Part shown: positions 5,123 to 5,711 of the stretch, in pieces
Position numbering within the stretch: position 1 is the stretch's first letter
How the letters are laid out: every line of letters starts with the position of its first letter
Source: Gammaproteobacteria bacterium
GTDB taxonomy: Bacteria; Pseudomonadota; Gammaproteobacteria; Chromatiales; Chromatiaceae
DNA length: 5,711 bases
Assembly (NCBI GenBank): GCA_024277555.1
Contig: JAJRUY010000161.1
Span: 1 to 5,711 of the forward strand
Reading direction: 5' to 3'
Translations under genes and position numbers: made by a program
Notes under the pieces: model-generated
The model's database searches: none
What the model was told of the DNA's origin: nothing
Seen by the model: the letters and a program-made list of their open reading frames with translations, nothing else

Positions 5123-5711
5123 ACGGCAAAACCCCGGATCTGGACAAGCTGCGCCAGGACATCATCATCCAGGATCAGCTACTGGGCCACCCCATGACCT
5201 TCCACACCACCTGGGGATTATTTTCCCCCAAAGCCATTGACGCCGGCACCCATTTGCTGCTCAAGCACCTGGAAGTAAGACCCGATGAAAAGGCCATCGA
5301 CCTGGGCTGCGGCTATGGCCCCCTGGGACTGGCCATCGCCAAAAGCGCCCCCCGGGGCCATTGTACACTGGTAGACAAGGACTTTGTCGCCGTGGACTAT
5401 GCGCGCAAGAATGCCGCATTGAACGGCATCCATAATGCTGAAATACTATTGAGCAATGGCCTGGATCAGGTGCCCCGGAATCAGACCTTTACCCTGGCTG
5501 TCAGCAATCTCCCCGCCAAAACCGGCAAGGAGCACTACTACCTGTTTTTCAACGACATCAAGGAACGTCTGGAACCCGGTGGGCGCTTCTATGTGGTGGT
5601 CATCAGCGGCCTGCGCCAGTACATCGCCCGCAGCTTCAAGGAAGTCTTCGGCAACCACAAGAAAATCAAGCAGGGCAAGAGCTACACCGTGGCAATGGCG
5701 GAAAAGAAATA
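5119..5711 (+). CDS. Class I SAM-dependent methyltransferase, RsmC/small-MTase-like (stop truncated by window edge)
   Basis: The start ATG overlaps the moeB stop as ATGA. The frame encodes 197 aa (through 5709) and then reads TA at the last two bases, so it almost certainly ends in TAA or TAG one base beyond the window. The layout matches the small-methyltransferase (MTS/RsmC C-terminal) fold. GLFSPKAIDAGTHLLL (33-48) leads into motif I DLGCGYGPLGLAIA (61-74), then LVDKD (84-88) for the SAM-ribose acidic position. ALNGI (100-104) is the usual NG turn. LEPGGRFYVVV (151-161) follows. The C-terminal SFKEVFG with a strand near KSYTVAMAEK resembles the single-domain YbxB-like proteins. The expected (N/D)PP(F/Y/W) or NPPI position reads SNLPAKTGK (129-137), so the second residue is Leu. 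The substrate is probably RNA by family, but the target is unknown. Confidence 0.88.
   Translation, partial: MNGKTPDLDKLRQDIIIQDQLLGHPMTFHTTWGLFSPKAIDAGTHLLLKHLEVRPDEKAIDLGCGYGPLGLAIAKSAPRGHCTLVDKDFVAVDYARKNAALNGIHNAEILLSNGLDQVPRNQTFTLAVSNLPAKTGKEHYYLFFNDIKERLEPGGRFYVVVISGLRQYIARSFKEVFGNHKKIKQGKSYTVAMAEKK

Overview
The window (5,711 bp) is a housekeeping segment of what looks like a gammaproteobacterial chromosome. The evidence is the gene order hemA-prfA-prmC-moeB, known from Pseudomonas and relatives, and protein lengths close to the E. coli orthologues: Pth 194 aa, GluTR 417 aa, RF1 359 aa, PrmC 282 aa. Genus cannot be told from this stretch. All confidently called genes are on the + strand and are fairly GC-rich. 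The two non-coding stretches are visibly more AT-rich.

Layout. Positions 1-309 hold no convincing gene. They contain two large imperfect palindromes, at about 12-104 and 139-280, and the second ends 29 bp before the pth start. Positions 310-894 are pth (peptidyl-tRNA hydrolase). Positions 895-1208 are a gap. It holds a short coding-like open frame ending at 1016, a hairpin at 1015-1047 that overlaps that stop and may be a terminator, and then about 160 bp of AT-richer sequence that should carry the hemA promoter. From 1209 to the right edge five genes run head to tail with overlapping ends: hemA, prfA, prmC, a MoeB/ThiF-family adenylyltransferase, and a small class I SAM-dependent methyltransferase. 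The last gene is complete except for the final base of its apparent stop codon.

How the genes fit together. Pth recycles peptidyl-tRNA. GluTR (HemA) takes glutamyl-tRNA(Glu) into tetrapyrrole synthesis. RF1 (PrfA) ends translation at UAA and UAG, and PrmC methylates the RF1 GGQ glutamine. The shared theme is aminoacyl/peptidyl-tRNA chemistry and termination. The E1-like MoeB/ThiF protein (sulfur-carrier activation) and the terminal methyltransferase are passengers whose substrates cannot be read from the context.

No defence system, CRISPR array, tRNA, rRNA or transposase is visible. The parts most worth a second look are the paired palindromes before pth, the possible gene remnant between pth and hemA, and the NLPA sequence that replaces the usual NPPF/Y-type motif in the last methyltransferase.
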